From positions 1 through 62,593 of IMG/VR virus record IMGVR_UViG_3300036785_000450: 62,593 nt of DNA; one strand, given 5' to 3'. The notes beneath the pieces are model-generated. The model was not told the origin of the DNA. It saw nothing but the letters and a program-made list of their open reading frames with translations, and did not search any database. Of the stretch, positions 36,345-45,375 are shown one piece after another (position 1 is the stretch's first letter; each line of letters opens with the position of its first letter). The position numbers were made by a program, and so were the translations under genes. Source of the DNA: a virus.

Positions 36345-36812
36345 ATGGCAGAAGAACTAGAGGGGTACCAGGCCAACACCGTGGAGGAGCTTCGGGACGA
36401 GCTTCGGTCCAGAGATCTCCCCATCTCGGGTCACAAGGACGAGTTGGTGGCCCGACTGGAAGAGGATGACGCCGCCACCGCCACTGAGGAAGAGCCGAGC
36501 CAGGAGGTCGCTGTCAGAGAGGATGAGGCAAAGGCAGCGGAGGAGAACCCCGACCCGGCCAAGAGGGTCTACAGCCCCTACGAGCTTCCGGCCAATACCG
36601 CCGCCGCCCAGGCGTTCATCGACACCCACCCCGATGCCGTCGATGAGACCGTCGTCCTGCCTGATGAGCAGGTCGCTGCGGCCCAGGCCACCATCCAGGA
36701 CCACGTTGATGCCATGGCTGCGGTGGGCGTCACGGTCGAAGACCCTCGCCTGGAGGGCTACAGCCCACCAGCGCCAGAGCCGCAGGAAGAGCCTGAGAAG
36801 GAGAGTGCGTAA
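36345..36812 (+). CDS. SAP-domain protein, 155 aa
   Basis: Residues 10-40 (ANTVEELRDELRSRDLPISG, then HKDELVARL) form a SAP helix-turn-helix, a DNA-binding module. A Glu/Ala-rich linker follows, and the C-terminal half is Pro/Ala-rich (SPYELPANTAAAQAF). Such proteins occur among phage head genes, where they may link DNA to virion components. Overlaps the next gene by TAATG. Confidence 0.75.
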   Translation: MAEELEGYQANTVEELRDELRSRDLPISGHKDELVARLEEDDAATATEEEPSQEVAVREDEAKAAEENPDPAKRVYSPYELPANTAAAQAFIDTHPDAVDETVVLPDEQVAAAQATIQDHVDAMAAVGVTVEDPRLEGYSPPAPEPQEEPEKESA

Positions 36813-37348
36813 TGCCCCCCTACAACCCGCTCGCCAACCCCTACACCATGACCGCCAGGGAGTTGCCCAGCAACCCGGTTGCGGCTGCTGCCGTCCCGAA
36901 GTGGAACACCATCGACCCTGCAACCGGTGTCGCCTACTCCCCTGCCTCCTGGGCCGCTTCCCCCCTCGCCACCCCGAACTGGGGCGTCCAGGTGGGCACC
37001 ACCCCGGGCACGGCAGGCGCCCAGGCCACCAGCCCGGTCTGCACCGCTTCTGTCACCTGGCCCGACGCCCTCGTCGCTGACCGTCAGGCGGCGAAGATAC
37101 CCACGGTCACGGGCCTCAGCCTTGCCACCACTCTCCATGGAGTCGCCGTCCCGGTCACCATCACCGGCTACGGCTTCACCGGAGCCACGGCCGTGAACAT
37201 CGGCGGCGCCTGCACCTCCGTGGTGGTGGTCAACGACAGCACCATCACCTGTGTCACGCCTGCGGCGTCAGTGGCGGGCGTTGCCAGCGTGGTGGTGACC
37301 ACACCGGCAGGTGCTGGCACCCTGACCGGCGCCATGACCTACACCTAG
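36812..37348 (+). CDS. IPT/TIG-domain virion-type protein, 178 aa
   Basis: The C-terminal 80 residues (VTGLSLATTLHGVAVPVTI, GYGFTGATAVNIGG, SITCVTPA...) match an Ig-like IPT/TIG fold, often found as decoration domains on phage capsid or tail proteins. The N-terminus is Pro/Thr-rich. Virion role inferred. Confidence 0.65.
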   Translation: MPPYNPLANPYTMTARELPSNPVAAAAVPKWNTIDPATGVAYSPASWAASPLATPNWGVQVGTTPGTAGAQATSPVCTASVTWPDALVADRQAAKIPTVTGLSLATTLHGVAVPVTITGYGFTGATAVNIGGACTSVVVVNDSTITCVTPAASVAGVASVVVTTPAGAGTLTGAMTYT

Positions 37349-37545
37349 TGGTCCAGCGGGGCATCATCACCTCCCAGGTACTACATCCCTCAGGGCGTAG
37401 CTTCCTGGTGGAAGACGCCAGCGGTCCTCCCTGTTACCGGGACCGCTGGGGGGAGTGGGTCTGTGGTCACGACCACAACCCCTCAGTGGGCCTGGAGGAC
37501 GCCTACCAGCTACTTGAGGGCTGGACCGCCCAGAGCGGGCTGTAG
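37348..37545 (+). CDS. Hypothetical phage protein, 65 aa
   Basis: A short beta-rich protein with Trp and a CGHDHNPS segment; no family recognised. The GTG start overlaps the TAG of the preceding gene by one base. Confidence 0.5.
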   Translation: MVQRGIITSQVLHPSGRSFLVEDASGPPCYRDRWGEWVCGHDHNPSVGLEDAYQLLEGWTAQSGL

Positions 37546-37570
37546 GGGGTCACAGACCGCTACAGCGACT

Positions 37571-37846
37571 CTAGAGGCCCTCAGGGGCCTCTTCCGCCGC
37601 CTGGTTATCAGCCACCTGACGAGCTAGCTGATGCTGGAAGCTCAAAATAGCCTCGGCCGTCTTGAGGCCCTGAAAATCAGCCAGCACGTTGGCACAGGCC
37701 GGGTAGATGTCCTTGGGACTGGCCTCCCGCTGAGCCACGAACCGCTGAGCCGGGTTCAAGATGGCGCGTGAGGAGCCGTCGAGGTCCACGACCACGATGA
37801 ACAGGCACAGCACCTGCTCCGGCTCCGGGTCGGATCCGTTCATCAT
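37571..37846 (-). CDS. Hypothetical phage protein, 91 aa
   Basis: A beta strand (LCLFIVVVDLDGSSRAI) and helices; no family recognised. Last gene of the long minus-strand virion unit; its ATG overlaps the stop of the preceding gene (TGATG). Confidence 0.55.
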   Translation of the reverse strand: MMNGSDPEPEQVLCLFIVVVDLDGSSRAILNPAQRFVAQREASPKDIYPACANVLADFQGLKTAEAILSFQHQLARQVADNQAAEEAPEGL

Positions 37847-38412
37847 CAGTCAGTCTCGCCTGGCTGACGGTCATAGATCCCCAGAGCCAATCGCTGGGCT
37901 GTTTTCACCGAAGAGGCTACTGGACAAAAATCGCAGAGGTAGACGTTCCTACCCTTCCAGTCATGGGGGGTGACCCGCCGGTAGTCGGCCTGCCAGTCGA
38001 TGCAGTCAGCCCCTTGGGGACGACGGTGCAGGTTGTAGCACCGCATGGCGTCCTCTTGGAAGGTGTCCTTGGTGGCGTAGAACTCAGGGTCAAAGCCGGT
38101 CCAGCGCTCCCCCAGGCCCTTCAGGATGTCGTCGCGGTGACCCTCCCAGAAGGTGTGTCGACCCTGAACCCTTGGGCGGCTCGCCACCGATGCACCCCTC
38201 AGGTCCACCATCTTCTTCTCGTCACAGGTGCAGGGATCCTCTGACGCCACCAGGAGAGCGGCAGCGTCAGGCCGCATGGCGCCGTGCTTCTGGACGTGGC
38301 GACGCACCACGTTGTCCAGGATGGGATCCTGAGCCTCTAGCTCCTTGGGACCGTCATAGAGGGGGAGTTCCTCGATGGTCTGGCACTCCCGGCATACGAG
38401 CAGTCTCGGAAT
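37846..38412 (-). CDS. Conserved actinophage protein with CxxC pairs, 188 aa, AUU start
   Basis: LLVCRECQTIEELPLYDGP at the start, then a helical middle, DTFQEDAMRCYNLHRRPQG and VYLCDFCPVASSVKT near the end: a widespread actinophage family (C..C.TIEELP ... YLCDFCPV.S), usually near head genes, function unknown. The family normally starts just before the first CxxC, but no ATG, GTG or TTG is present there. ATT at 38412, directly after the TAG of the upstream gene and 9 nt after GGGGAG, is the best start; CTG at 38403 is next. GTG at 38310 would lose the first Cys pair. Confidence 0.6.
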   Translation of the reverse strand: MPRLLVCRECQTIEELPLYDGPKELEAQDPILDNVVRRHVQKHGAMRPDAAALLVASEDPCTCDEKKMVDLRGASVASRPRVQGRHTFWEGHRDDILKGLGERWTGFDPEFYATKDTFQEDAMRCYNLHRRPQGADCIDWQADYRRVTPHDWKGRNVYLCDFCPVASSVKTAQRLALGIYDRQPGETD

Positions 38413-38661
38413 CTAGATCATCTCCCCACCAGGAGCGAACCCGGCGTCATGGGCGAAGCGGCCGTCCGGGGTGCGCTTCTGAGCGGCCTCGGCCACGCCG
38501 TAGCCACCGTAGCCATGGTTCAGCGCCACCCTGTCAGCCCGCTGAAGGCGCCGATCAGGGTCGGGGTAGTTGGATCGATCACGAACGATGCGCTTGTAGG
38601 TGCCGTCCACCATGCCTTCCAGCAACTCGGCGTTCATCGAGCGGTCTCGGAATGTAGCCAT
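38413..38661 (-). CDS. Hypothetical phage protein, 82 aa
   Basis: Basic and Gly/Tyr-rich (RVALNHGYGGYGVAEAAQKR); no family recognised. The ATG has AGGAG 7 nt upstream. Its stop (TAG) abuts the ATT start of the next gene. Confidence 0.55.
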   Translation of the reverse strand: MATFRDRSMNAELLEGMVDGTYKRIVRDRSNYPDPDRRLQRADRVALNHGYGGYGVAEAAQKRTPDGRFAHDAGFAPGGEMI

Positions 38662-38670
38662 GTGAGTCTC

Positions 38671-39225
38671 CTAAGGGGTCCAACGCCGGAGGTCGGGATT
38701 CTTCCTGGAGGTCGTCGTCTGGGCCGTGCCGTAATCACCGGGACCAAACGGATCCTCGTTCCTAGGACGACGCTTGGGCGTGCCGACAATGCGACGGACG
38801 TAGTCCCGGTTCTCCTGGCCCGCCTGCTTGGCACGCTTTGCCGTCTCGATGTCTTCCAGATCCTGCTCCGAACCAGCAGGGGGAGCACCTTTCGGACCAC
38901 GAGGAGGACGAACGCCACCACCACCCCAAGGACCGCCAGGAGCACTGGGGCCACCCCGTGGAGGCTGAGATCTGCCAGGACCGAGCATCTTGCCCTGGAC
39001 CGCCCCCCCTATCGCGGGCACCTCGTCATCGTTGAAGTCCCGGACCTTTTCCCGGGCAGTAGCGGCCGCTCCGAGAAGAGGCGCACCGATGTCACCCAGG
39101 AGGTGAAGGGCAGGAGACAAGCCTACGATCCGGCCGGGACTGGGTCCAGGGGACGGGGCGAGGCTCTCGATGGGACCGACCCCGGTGGGCGTTCCTGAGT
39201 AGCTGCGAAAAATTGTCGCTGCCAT
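38671..39225 (-). CDS. Pro/Gly-rich protein, 184 aa
   Basis: Ordered start, then a Pro/Gly/Arg-rich middle (QPPRGGPSAPGGPWGGGG) and a charged helical end (EQDLEDIETAKRAKQAGQEN). Shares a DFND..PAIGG segment with the protein at 35766-36023. A virion structural role is inferred from position. Confidence 0.55.
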   Translation of the reverse strand: MAATIFRSYSGTPTGVGPIESLAPSPGPSPGRIVGLSPALHLLGDIGAPLLGAAATAREKVRDFNDDEVPAIGGAVQGKMLGPGRSQPPRGGPSAPGGPWGGGGVRPPRGPKGAPPAGSEQDLEDIETAKRAKQAGQENRDYVRRIVGTPKRRPRNEDPFGPGDYGTAQTTTSRKNPDLRRWTP

Positions 39226-39240
39226 GGCTCTCCTACCTCG

Positions 39241-39627
39241 TCACCATACGTCCGCGACACCCACGTTACGCGCTGCCCCCTGCCAGCCAGCAACACCGCC
39301 GGAGAGGTCGTAGCGCCGGGTCTGGAACACCCGCTGAGCGTCGAGCACCTGATCCATGTCGGACTGGCGCTCCTGGTAGCTGGGGAACCCCCACCGGGGT
39401 GGGAAGGGCATGCCCAGGGTGGCGATGCGGGGGCGCACATCAGCCACTAGCTCCTGCCCAGGGATCATGGCCGTCCTCAGGGCAGCGGTGACCAGTAGCT
39501 CCTGGGAGGAATAGTTGGGACCAAGTTCCTGGTAAATATCCCCACTAGACATCAACCGCTGGTTGGAAGACGGCAGCACCGGCATGACCGGCAGACTGCC
39601 AAGTGTTCGATCAGCCGAAAGGCTCAT
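39241..39627 (-). CDS. Hypothetical phage protein, 128 aa
   Basis: Starts MSLSADRTLGSLPVMPVLPS, with a mixed core and Trp/Tyr-rich end. No family recognised. It lies directly downstream of the spike gene, so a baseplate or tail-fibre role is possible. Confidence 0.55.
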   Translation of the reverse strand: MSLSADRTLGSLPVMPVLPSSNQRLMSSGDIYQELGPNYSSQELLVTAALRTAMIPGQELVADVRPRIATLGMPFPPRWGFPSYQERQSDMDQVLDAQRVFQTRRYDLSGGVAGWQGAARNVGVADVW

Positions 39628-39637
39628 GGTCGTCTTT

Positions 39638-42406
39638 CTATGATGAGGTGGCCGGGCCGATGTCCTCGACCCAGATACTGGTACCGCCAGCCGCTGAGAC
39701 AGTGTTCCCACTGACCTGTTGAGCCACCCCAAGGCCGATAGTCCAACTATGACTGGCGGAATCGGTGGTAGTGATGATTCCGTAAATGGTAAGCGCCAAG
39801 TATCTGGTCGACCCCGCATATATCGAAGCTTGGGAACCAGTGAGAACGGTTGCGGTACTGCTGTCCTGGCAGATGGTACAACGTGATTCTGCCCCCACGA
39901 CCGTGGCAGCGACCAGACAACTGGCCGTAATCTTGAGTCGTCGGTTGGGCACTGTCTGGCATGACACGGTGGTACCAGGGATCAGGGTCAGGGTGGTCCC
40001 GATTGATCCGCTGTTGGCGCCCAGGATAGCGTAGGGGACACTGGGTGACAGCGGCTGGCCCCATGCCACCAGCCACGGCTGTGGCGAACCTGCTGGACCC
40101 TGCGGTCCGGTGGCTCCTGTCGCTCCTGTCGTCCCAGTTGGTCCGGTCGCTCCGGTTGCTCCTGCCGGACCTTGTGGTCCGGTCGGTCCTGTCGGTCCAG
40201 TTACACCTTGAATCCCTTGCAGTCCTGTCGTCCCGGTCGCCCCAGTGGGGCCTGTCGGTCCAGGGACAGTGGAGGCTGCCCCTGTCGGTCCGGTCGGTCC
40301 GGTTGCCCCTGTCGGTCCTATGGCTCCCGAAGCCCCTGTCGGACCGGGAACGACGGAGGCTGCCCCTGTCGGTCCAGTCGGTCCTATGGCTCCCGTGGGG
40401 CCTGTCGGACCAGGAATAACAGAAGCTGCCCCTGTCACTCCGGTTGGTCCGGTTGGCCCTGTCGGTCCGGTCAGACCGATGGCCCCTGTCGATCCAGTAG
40501 GGCCAACCGGACCTCCACCACCGACGAGGTCGATGGTCAGGTAGGTATTTAACGTGTTGACGGTGCAACTAAGGGCAGCTTGCGCCCACGCTTGGCAACT
40601 GATGGTGTCTCCAGCGTTGCACTGAAGGGTGTCAACCGCCTGCGCCCACAGGAACTCACTTGCAGCAGTCGAATACGCAGAATAGTTCTGGACAGAAGCC
40701 ACACCATTATGGACAATGTAAAGACAAAGTACTTGGTTGGCGGCGGTGCTTGAAGCCGCGATCTGGAAGACCACAGCGTACCGGCCACCACGAGGCACGG
40801 TGTAGACACCAGCACTGAAGCCGGAGTCGGTATCCCAGTCCACCGTGTCCATGACAAAGGACGTGGCAACCGTAGGCATGGTGTAGAAAGCAGTGCGGTG
40901 AGCACGCAGGTTAACAGTGGGTGTAGCCGTGCCTGGTAGACCGGCTGACCCCGTCGGACCGGTTGGTCCGGTAGCGCCGGTAGCGCCGGTAGCGCCTGTT
41001 CCAGGTGGTCCTGTGGCGCCGGTTGGACCAGTAGGTCCGGGCACTGAGGACGCCGCCCCAGTTGGTCCGGTAGCGCCTGTAGTTCCAGTCGCACCAGTTG
41101 GCCCAGTGGGACCAATAGGTCCGACAGGACCGCCACCCCCGACCAGATCAATGGTAGCAAAGGAACTATTACCGCTGTTATTGAGAGTAAGACCAGCAAC
41201 ATTCGATGCACACTGGAAAGCAATGGTGTCACCAGCATTGCAGGTAAGGGTGTCGACAACACGGGCATTCAACCATATGCTGGTAGTACTTGACGAGTAC
41301 GAGGAAAAACCCTGTGCTGTAACCGTACCGTTCTTAAGAATAGAGACGGCGGCGTAGTTACTAATGGCCGCACCAGAACCGGTGAATATCTGGAACACGA
41401 CTTTGTACCGACCAGCACTGGGGATAGTGATGACACCAGTACCAGTATTGAGCATGGAGTTGGTGTCCCAATCGGCTGTGTCCATCGGGAGCGTGGACGC
41501 AGCGGGACTGGACAAGGGGTAAGCGGCAGCACGGTGAGCCCGTAGGTTGATGGTAGGTGTAGCCGTACCCGGTAGACCGGTAGGTCCGGTAGGTCCCGCC
41601 GGTCCGACTGGTCCTGTTGCCCCGGATGCTCCGGGTGGTCCTGTCGTCCCTGGTGCTCCTGTTGATCCAGGAATCCCTTGAGCACCCGCTGGACCGGCAG
41701 GCCCAACCGATAACAGATCGATGGCGATGTAGGTGTTCGCACCGCCGGGTTCGCCAGGGATGGCAGGAGTAGACCACGCTGTAGTAGAGAGCGTGTCTCC
41801 GACCTGACAATCGACCGTGTCAACGACCTGCGCCCAGATGTACTCCAGCGTTGTGGTTGTCGAGTAGGCCGAGTAGTTCTGCGAACAGCCCACTCCGTTG
41901 TGCTGAAGGTAAATACCTATCGAGGCATTTGCCACATTAGATGCACCGGACACCTGATACACGACTTGGTATTTACCGGCCTGAGGGCAGGTATAGACAC
42001 CCGTGCTGGAGTTATAGCGACTGTCGGTATCCCAGTCGACAGTATTGAGACTGAAAGGCGCATTAGGGGTGGTACTGAGCGTCCAGTCAAGGGAGCGGTG
42101 TGCCCGCATGCTGACGATGCTTGAACCTGCACCACCGCCACCGCCCCCACCCCCACCTGACTGAGGAAAGTACGTGGGGTAGGAGGGATCACCACCCTGG
42201 AAAATGCACCAGACGGTGTCACCCACCTTGGGCTGCGGCGCAGACGACTGGAGGGAGGGTGCCCAGATGCGGACTGGTTGAGAGCCGAAGATCTGGGGGA
42301 TCCACATCTGGATGCGGCCCTGATTCCCGGGGTCATTGATGGCGTAGACCTTGGCGGCGTATACACCAGCGTAGGTGGACGTAGTCGGGGGCGAGCTAAG
42401 AGACAT
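39638..42406 (-). CDS. Baseplate spike/fibre: OB domain, three C1q-like domains, collagen repeats, 922 aa
   Basis: Residues 12-80 ([40 protein letters not shown]) match the gp5/VgrG OB-fold of contractile-tail spikes. A Gly run follows. Three related C1q/TNF-like domains are seen, near 95-240, 285-425 and 500-640 (each ..LRAHR..., [26 protein letters not shown]). They are linked by collagen Gly-x-y stretches (near 245-283, 430-500, 645-770) and followed by a final beta domain (775-922). The collagen part would form triple-helical rods, the C1q domains trimeric heads. A host-binding fibre built on the tail spike is the likely role. Confidence 0.85.
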   Translation of the reverse strand: MSLSSPPTTSTYAGVYAAKVYAINDPGNQGRIQMWIPQIFGSQPVRIWAPSLQSSAPQPKVGDTVWCIFQGGDPSYPTYFPQSGGGGGGGGGAGSSIVSMRAHRSLDWTLSTTPNAPFSLNTVDWDTDSRYNSSTGVYTCPQAGKYQVVYQVSGASNVANASIGIYLQHNGVGCSQNYSAYSTTTTLEYIWAQVVDTVDCQVGDTLSTTAWSTPAIPGEPGGANTYIAIDLLSVGPAGPAGAQGIPGSTGAPGTTGPPGASGATGPVGPAGPTGPTGLPGTATPTINLRAHRAAAYPLSSPAASTLPMDTADWDTNSMLNTGTGVITIPSAGRYKVVFQIFTGSGAAISNYAAVSILKNGTVTAQGFSSYSSSTTSIWLNARVVDTLTCNAGDTIAFQCASNVAGLTLNNSGNSSFATIDLVGGGGPVGPIGPTGPTGATGTTGATGPTGAASSVPGPTGPTGATGPPGTGATGATGATGPTGPTGSAGLPGTATPTVNLRAHRTAFYTMPTVATSFVMDTVDWDTDSGFSAGVYTVPRGGRYAVVFQIAASSTAANQVLCLYIVHNGVASVQNYSAYSTAASEFLWAQAVDTLQCNAGDTISCQAWAQAALSCTVNTLNTYLTIDLVGGGGPVGPTGSTGAIGLTGPTGPTGPTGVTGAASVIPGPTGPTGAIGPTGPTGAASVVPGPTGASGAIGPTGATGPTGPTGAASTVPGPTGPTGATGTTGLQGIQGVTGPTGPTGPQGPAGATGATGPTGTTGATGATGPQGPAGSPQPWLVAWGQPLSPSVPYAILGANSGSIGTTLTLIPGTTVSCQTVPNRRLKITASCLVAATVVGAESRCTICQDSSTATVLTGSQASIYAGSTRYLALTIYGIITTTDSASHSWTIGLGVAQQVSGNTVSAAGGTSIWVEDIGPATSS

Positions 42407-43586
42407 CGAAGTTGCTCTGGGAGGCGGCCCGCCAGCGCCTGTTGATCAGTCGGGTGGCGGGCGCATTTATGATGGAGTAGGCGAAGGGATTCTGGGGACT
42501 GTAGGCCACCCCGGGCGCCTGGGTGGGAAGGCGGCCGGTGTCCCCCAGAGAGTCACGCCCGAGGCACACGTCCATGGCGTAGCCCTCCGAGAGGATCTTG
42601 TGCGTGACCTCCTGGACCCACCACATGCCGTCGTGGCTGGTGTCGATTCCCTGGAGCACGATGGGCATGCCCTGGCGCACTGAGGTTCTTCCACTGAGCG
42701 TCGCCGTGGCCTGGTAGTGGAACCGGTTGGCCTGGGTCATACCAGCCAGGATCGTCTGGGCGTGCGCTTGGCTGGTCACCACCTGATCCGAGATCTGCTG
42801 GCCGAAGAAGGGGTAGGTCGAACTCTGACCTAGCTGGCTGGGCAGACTGCTTCCATCATCCACGGCACCGATGATCTGACCTGATGAGTCCAGGCCAGAG
42901 AGCCTGCGGATGGCCTTCTGATGGCCGGGGATGGGCAGCGCCTCACCCTGGACAGTGCTGAACCGGGTGATGGACTGGTCGGAATATGCTGGGGCGCTGT
43001 TTCGGGTATGGAAGACCTGCATACCTGACCAGTACTGCCGCAAGCCGAAGTCAGCAGAAGTGAAACGGATCTGACTCTTGTTGCACGCAAGGCTGTAGCC
43101 CACCTTTGCCGCTAGCTGGGACAGGAAGCTCCAGGCGGAATCACCAGGGCTGGCGAGTGACGGCCAGAAGTCGTCGTCATCCTCCACCAGAGTGGAGAGG
43201 AAGTACTGCTTTGCCACCTGTTTCACGACCGATGAGGCTTGGATGTTGGTCCAGGCGCCGACGAACGGATCCTTGAGGGCATAGCTCACCCCCATGCAGA
43301 TCACGTCCTCGTACGTGACACCGGTCGTGACGGCACGGTCATAATGGTTCTCGACATGATCAATGTAGCCGTAGAACATCTCCACATCCATCGGATGCCA
43401 GCCGTACTGCATGACCACCGGGATGCCAGGCTGTAGCTCTGGTACATCCAGCGGCTCATTCCGCAGGGTGATCAGAGCCGTGTCATGCATGCCCTCCGAC
43501 ATCATGATCTTGACATGATGCACGATCTTCTGGGCGTTGATCCCACCAGGGTCAAAGGTCGGGTACGCACCGGGCGTGATCGTCAC
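42396..43586 (-). CDS. Baseplate hub protein (late control D / gp27-like), 396 aa
   Basis: Beta-rich with [34 protein letters not shown], a central helical part and the hub-type end [20 protein letters not shown]. This is the layout of phage late-control gene D / gp27-type hub proteins that form the ring at the tip of the tail tube and carry the spike. The GTG start overlaps the LysM gene stop (GTGA). Spike follows, tape measure precedes, as expected. Confidence 0.75.
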   Translation of the reverse strand: MTITPGAYPTFDPGGINAQKIVHHVKIMMSEGMHDTALITLRNEPLDVPELQPGIPVVMQYGWHPMDVEMFYGYIDHVENHYDRAVTTGVTYEDVICMGVSYALKDPFVGAWTNIQASSVVKQVAKQYFLSTLVEDDDDFWPSLASPGDSAWSFLSQLAAKVGYSLACNKSQIRFTSADFGLRQYWSGMQVFHTRNSAPAYSDQSITRFSTVQGEALPIPGHQKAIRRLSGLDSSGQIIGAVDDGSSLPSQLGQSSTYPFFGQQISDQVVTSQAHAQTILAGMTQANRFHYQATATLSGRTSVRQGMPIVLQGIDTSHDGMWWVQEVTHKILSEGYAMDVCLGRDSLGDTGRLPTQAPGVAYSPQNPFAYSIINAPATRLINRRWRAASQSNFDVS

Positions 43587-43858
43587 GTCGGGATCCTGAT
43601 GATGGAGCCGACCACCAGGTCTTGCGGATACCAGACCTCCGGGTTGGCATCCGCGATGCGCCACCAGTAGCTGGAGCCACCGTAGACCTGGGCGGCGATG
43701 AGATCGAGACGATCCCCACTCTTCACGGTGTAGTAGGTGAAGGCGCTCGTCAACAGGTTGGGAAGCCCGGAGCGATAGACGGCTCGCGTCTTGGTGTTAT
43801 CACTGGTGGTCACCGCCACCACGGGATGACCGAAGTAGCGGGAGCCGGTGATGATCAT
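43583..43858 (-). CDS. LysM-domain baseplate protein, 91 aa
   Basis: Residues 42-90 (YYTVKSGDRLDLIAAQVYGG, WWRIADANPEVWYPQDL and IIRIP) are a LysM module, as in gp53/gpX-type tail proteins. In contractile tails this small LysM protein sits between the tube end and the hub. Overlaps its neighbours by 4 nt. Confidence 0.8.
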   Translation of the reverse strand: MIITGSRYFGHPVVAVTTSDNTKTRAVYRSGLPNLLTSAFTYYTVKSGDRLDLIAAQVYGGSSYWWRIADANPEVWYPQDLVVGSIIRIPT

Positions 43859-45375
43859 CCTCTGAACGCCTTCGGGTTGTTGAAGCCAGAAGGCTGTCCA
43901 GGAGCGAGAATGGTACCGCCCTGACCTTGCGGAAAGTTGTCTGGACCGTTGATCAAGGGGTTCATGATGTCAGCGCCCGCCAGGAAGGGCAGATACACCT
44001 TCATGACTCCGACGTCGCAGGTCGCCTCGATGGGGACCATATCCTTGGAGAACAGGGTGTAGTTGTAGTTGAAGGTGGAGATCAGGCCTTGGAACTGATA
44101 GGACTTGTCTCCCCCGAACACGACCTGAAGAGGCATTGCCTGAGGTGGCCGGGAACCGGCACCATTAATGCCCAGGCCAGCGTTTCCTGACAGCGTCTTG
44201 CTGTTGGGATACAACTGGTCAGCGTCATACATCCCCATCAGTCGCTCTATAGCCCTGATGTCCCAACGACACCCGATGTCAGAGGGACCAGGCCCACCGT
44301 CCTTGGGGTTCTTGTAGCCCCCCATGAATACCTCGTACATGCGGTTGAAGATCAGCGAGAAGCTGATGGACTGTTGCGACACCCAGTAGGGTCCGACCTG
44401 GAGCGCAGTGGGGTCAGTCTGGGATGGAGCAGTGGCGTCTGCGGTGATCGAGCAGTCAACCGAGATGTTCAGTGGGTTCATCATGAAGTAGCAGGCGAAT
44501 GGACCACCCTTACGTGCCTTGAAGGTGCCCTTCGACGGATCACCACTGCTGGAGGTGGTGTTGGTGTCGTACATCAGTTCCGACATCCCGCCCCGTATCA
44601 GAAGTTGATTGGGCATATACCCAAAACCGCCCGCCGCATTGCCCGCTGTCACCTTGCCTGCGAACTGAGGAGAGAACGGAAGATTGTTCCGAGGGTCAGG
44701 ATAATCCCAGGTACCGGCAGTCTGGGCAGCCTTCTTGCCCTCATCTGTGGTGAGGTCAGGGAGCTTGCCTACTGTCTGCTTGAAGTTCGGGAACGCCTTG
44801 CTGTAGCCGGTGCCGGTCGTGCTGTTGTTACTGGCACCGCTGCCACCGCCACCACCGCCGCCTCCTCCACCGGGACCGGTCGTACTACCCCCACCTGAGG
44901 CACGCTTGACCCCCCGGATAGGCTCCCTGCTGTCGCCCTGGAGATCCAAGCCAACAATCCTGACCACCTGACCGGTGTAGGGGGCCTCGATCATCTGCCC
45001 GCCCCCGGCGTACATCCTGACGTGAGCGTTCTCACCATCGTTCCCAGGAAGGAAGTAGAGGACGAGATCCCCCACCTCCAACTGGCTGGCGAGGTCGGCC
45101 GCACTAGGCTGGCCGGGTAGGGGGTTGACGGCGTCGTAGAGGGTGAACAGCGATGTCTGGTTGTTCCACTGATCAGTGGTGGTGCGCCCGATCTGCAAGT
45201 GCGGACCCTGGGCGTACGAGTAGACCATGAGACCGGAGCAGTCAAACGTGTTCGGTCCCTGAGACCCGTACACATAGGGTTTCCCCAACTGCTCCTGAGC
45301 TATCGCGAACGCCTGATCACCAGGCTTTCCAGTACCAACGTCGATGGCCGAGGTGGCGGTGGTGGCAGACATCAC
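43855..45375 (-). CDS. NlpC/P60 baseplate/tail protein, 506 aa
   Basis: An N-terminal NlpC/P60 peptidase domain with catalytic FDCSG (Cys near residue 46) and AHVRMYAG (His near residue 117), then a Gly-rich linker and a C-terminal tail-structural domain (residues 200-506) of the contractile-tail kind. It should cut peptidoglycan stem peptides during DNA entry. Coupled to the tape measure gene by ATGA. Confidence 0.8.
   Translation of the reverse strand: MMSATTATSAIDVGTGKPGDQAFAIAQEQLGKPYVYGSQGPNTFDCSGLMVYSYAQGPHLQIGRTTTDQWNNQTSLFTLYDAVNPLPGQPSAADLASQLEVGDLVLYFLPGNDGENAHVRMYAGGGQMIEAPYTGQVVRIVGLDLQGDSREPIRGVKRASGGGSTTGPGGGGGGGGGGSGASNNSTTGTGYSKAFPNFKQTVGKLPDLTTDEGKKAAQTAGTWDYPDPRNNLPFSPQFAGKVTAGNAAGGFGYMPNQLLIRGGMSELMYDTNTTSSSGDPSKGTFKARKGGPFACYFMMNPLNISVDCSITADATAPSQTDPTALQVGPYWVSQQSISFSLIFNRMYEVFMGGYKNPKDGGPGPSDIGCRWDIRAIERLMGMYDADQLYPNSKTLSGNAGLGINGAGSRPPQAMPLQVVFGGDKSYQFQGLISTFNYNYTLFSKDMVPIEATCDVGVMKVYLPFLAGADIMNPLINGPDNFPQGQGGTILAPGQPSGFNNPKAFRG

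Noticed and set aside
40045-41150. Tandem DNA repeat or CRISPR-like stretch
   Set aside because: These are collagen Gly-x-y codons of the spike gene; the frames on the other strand are shadows.
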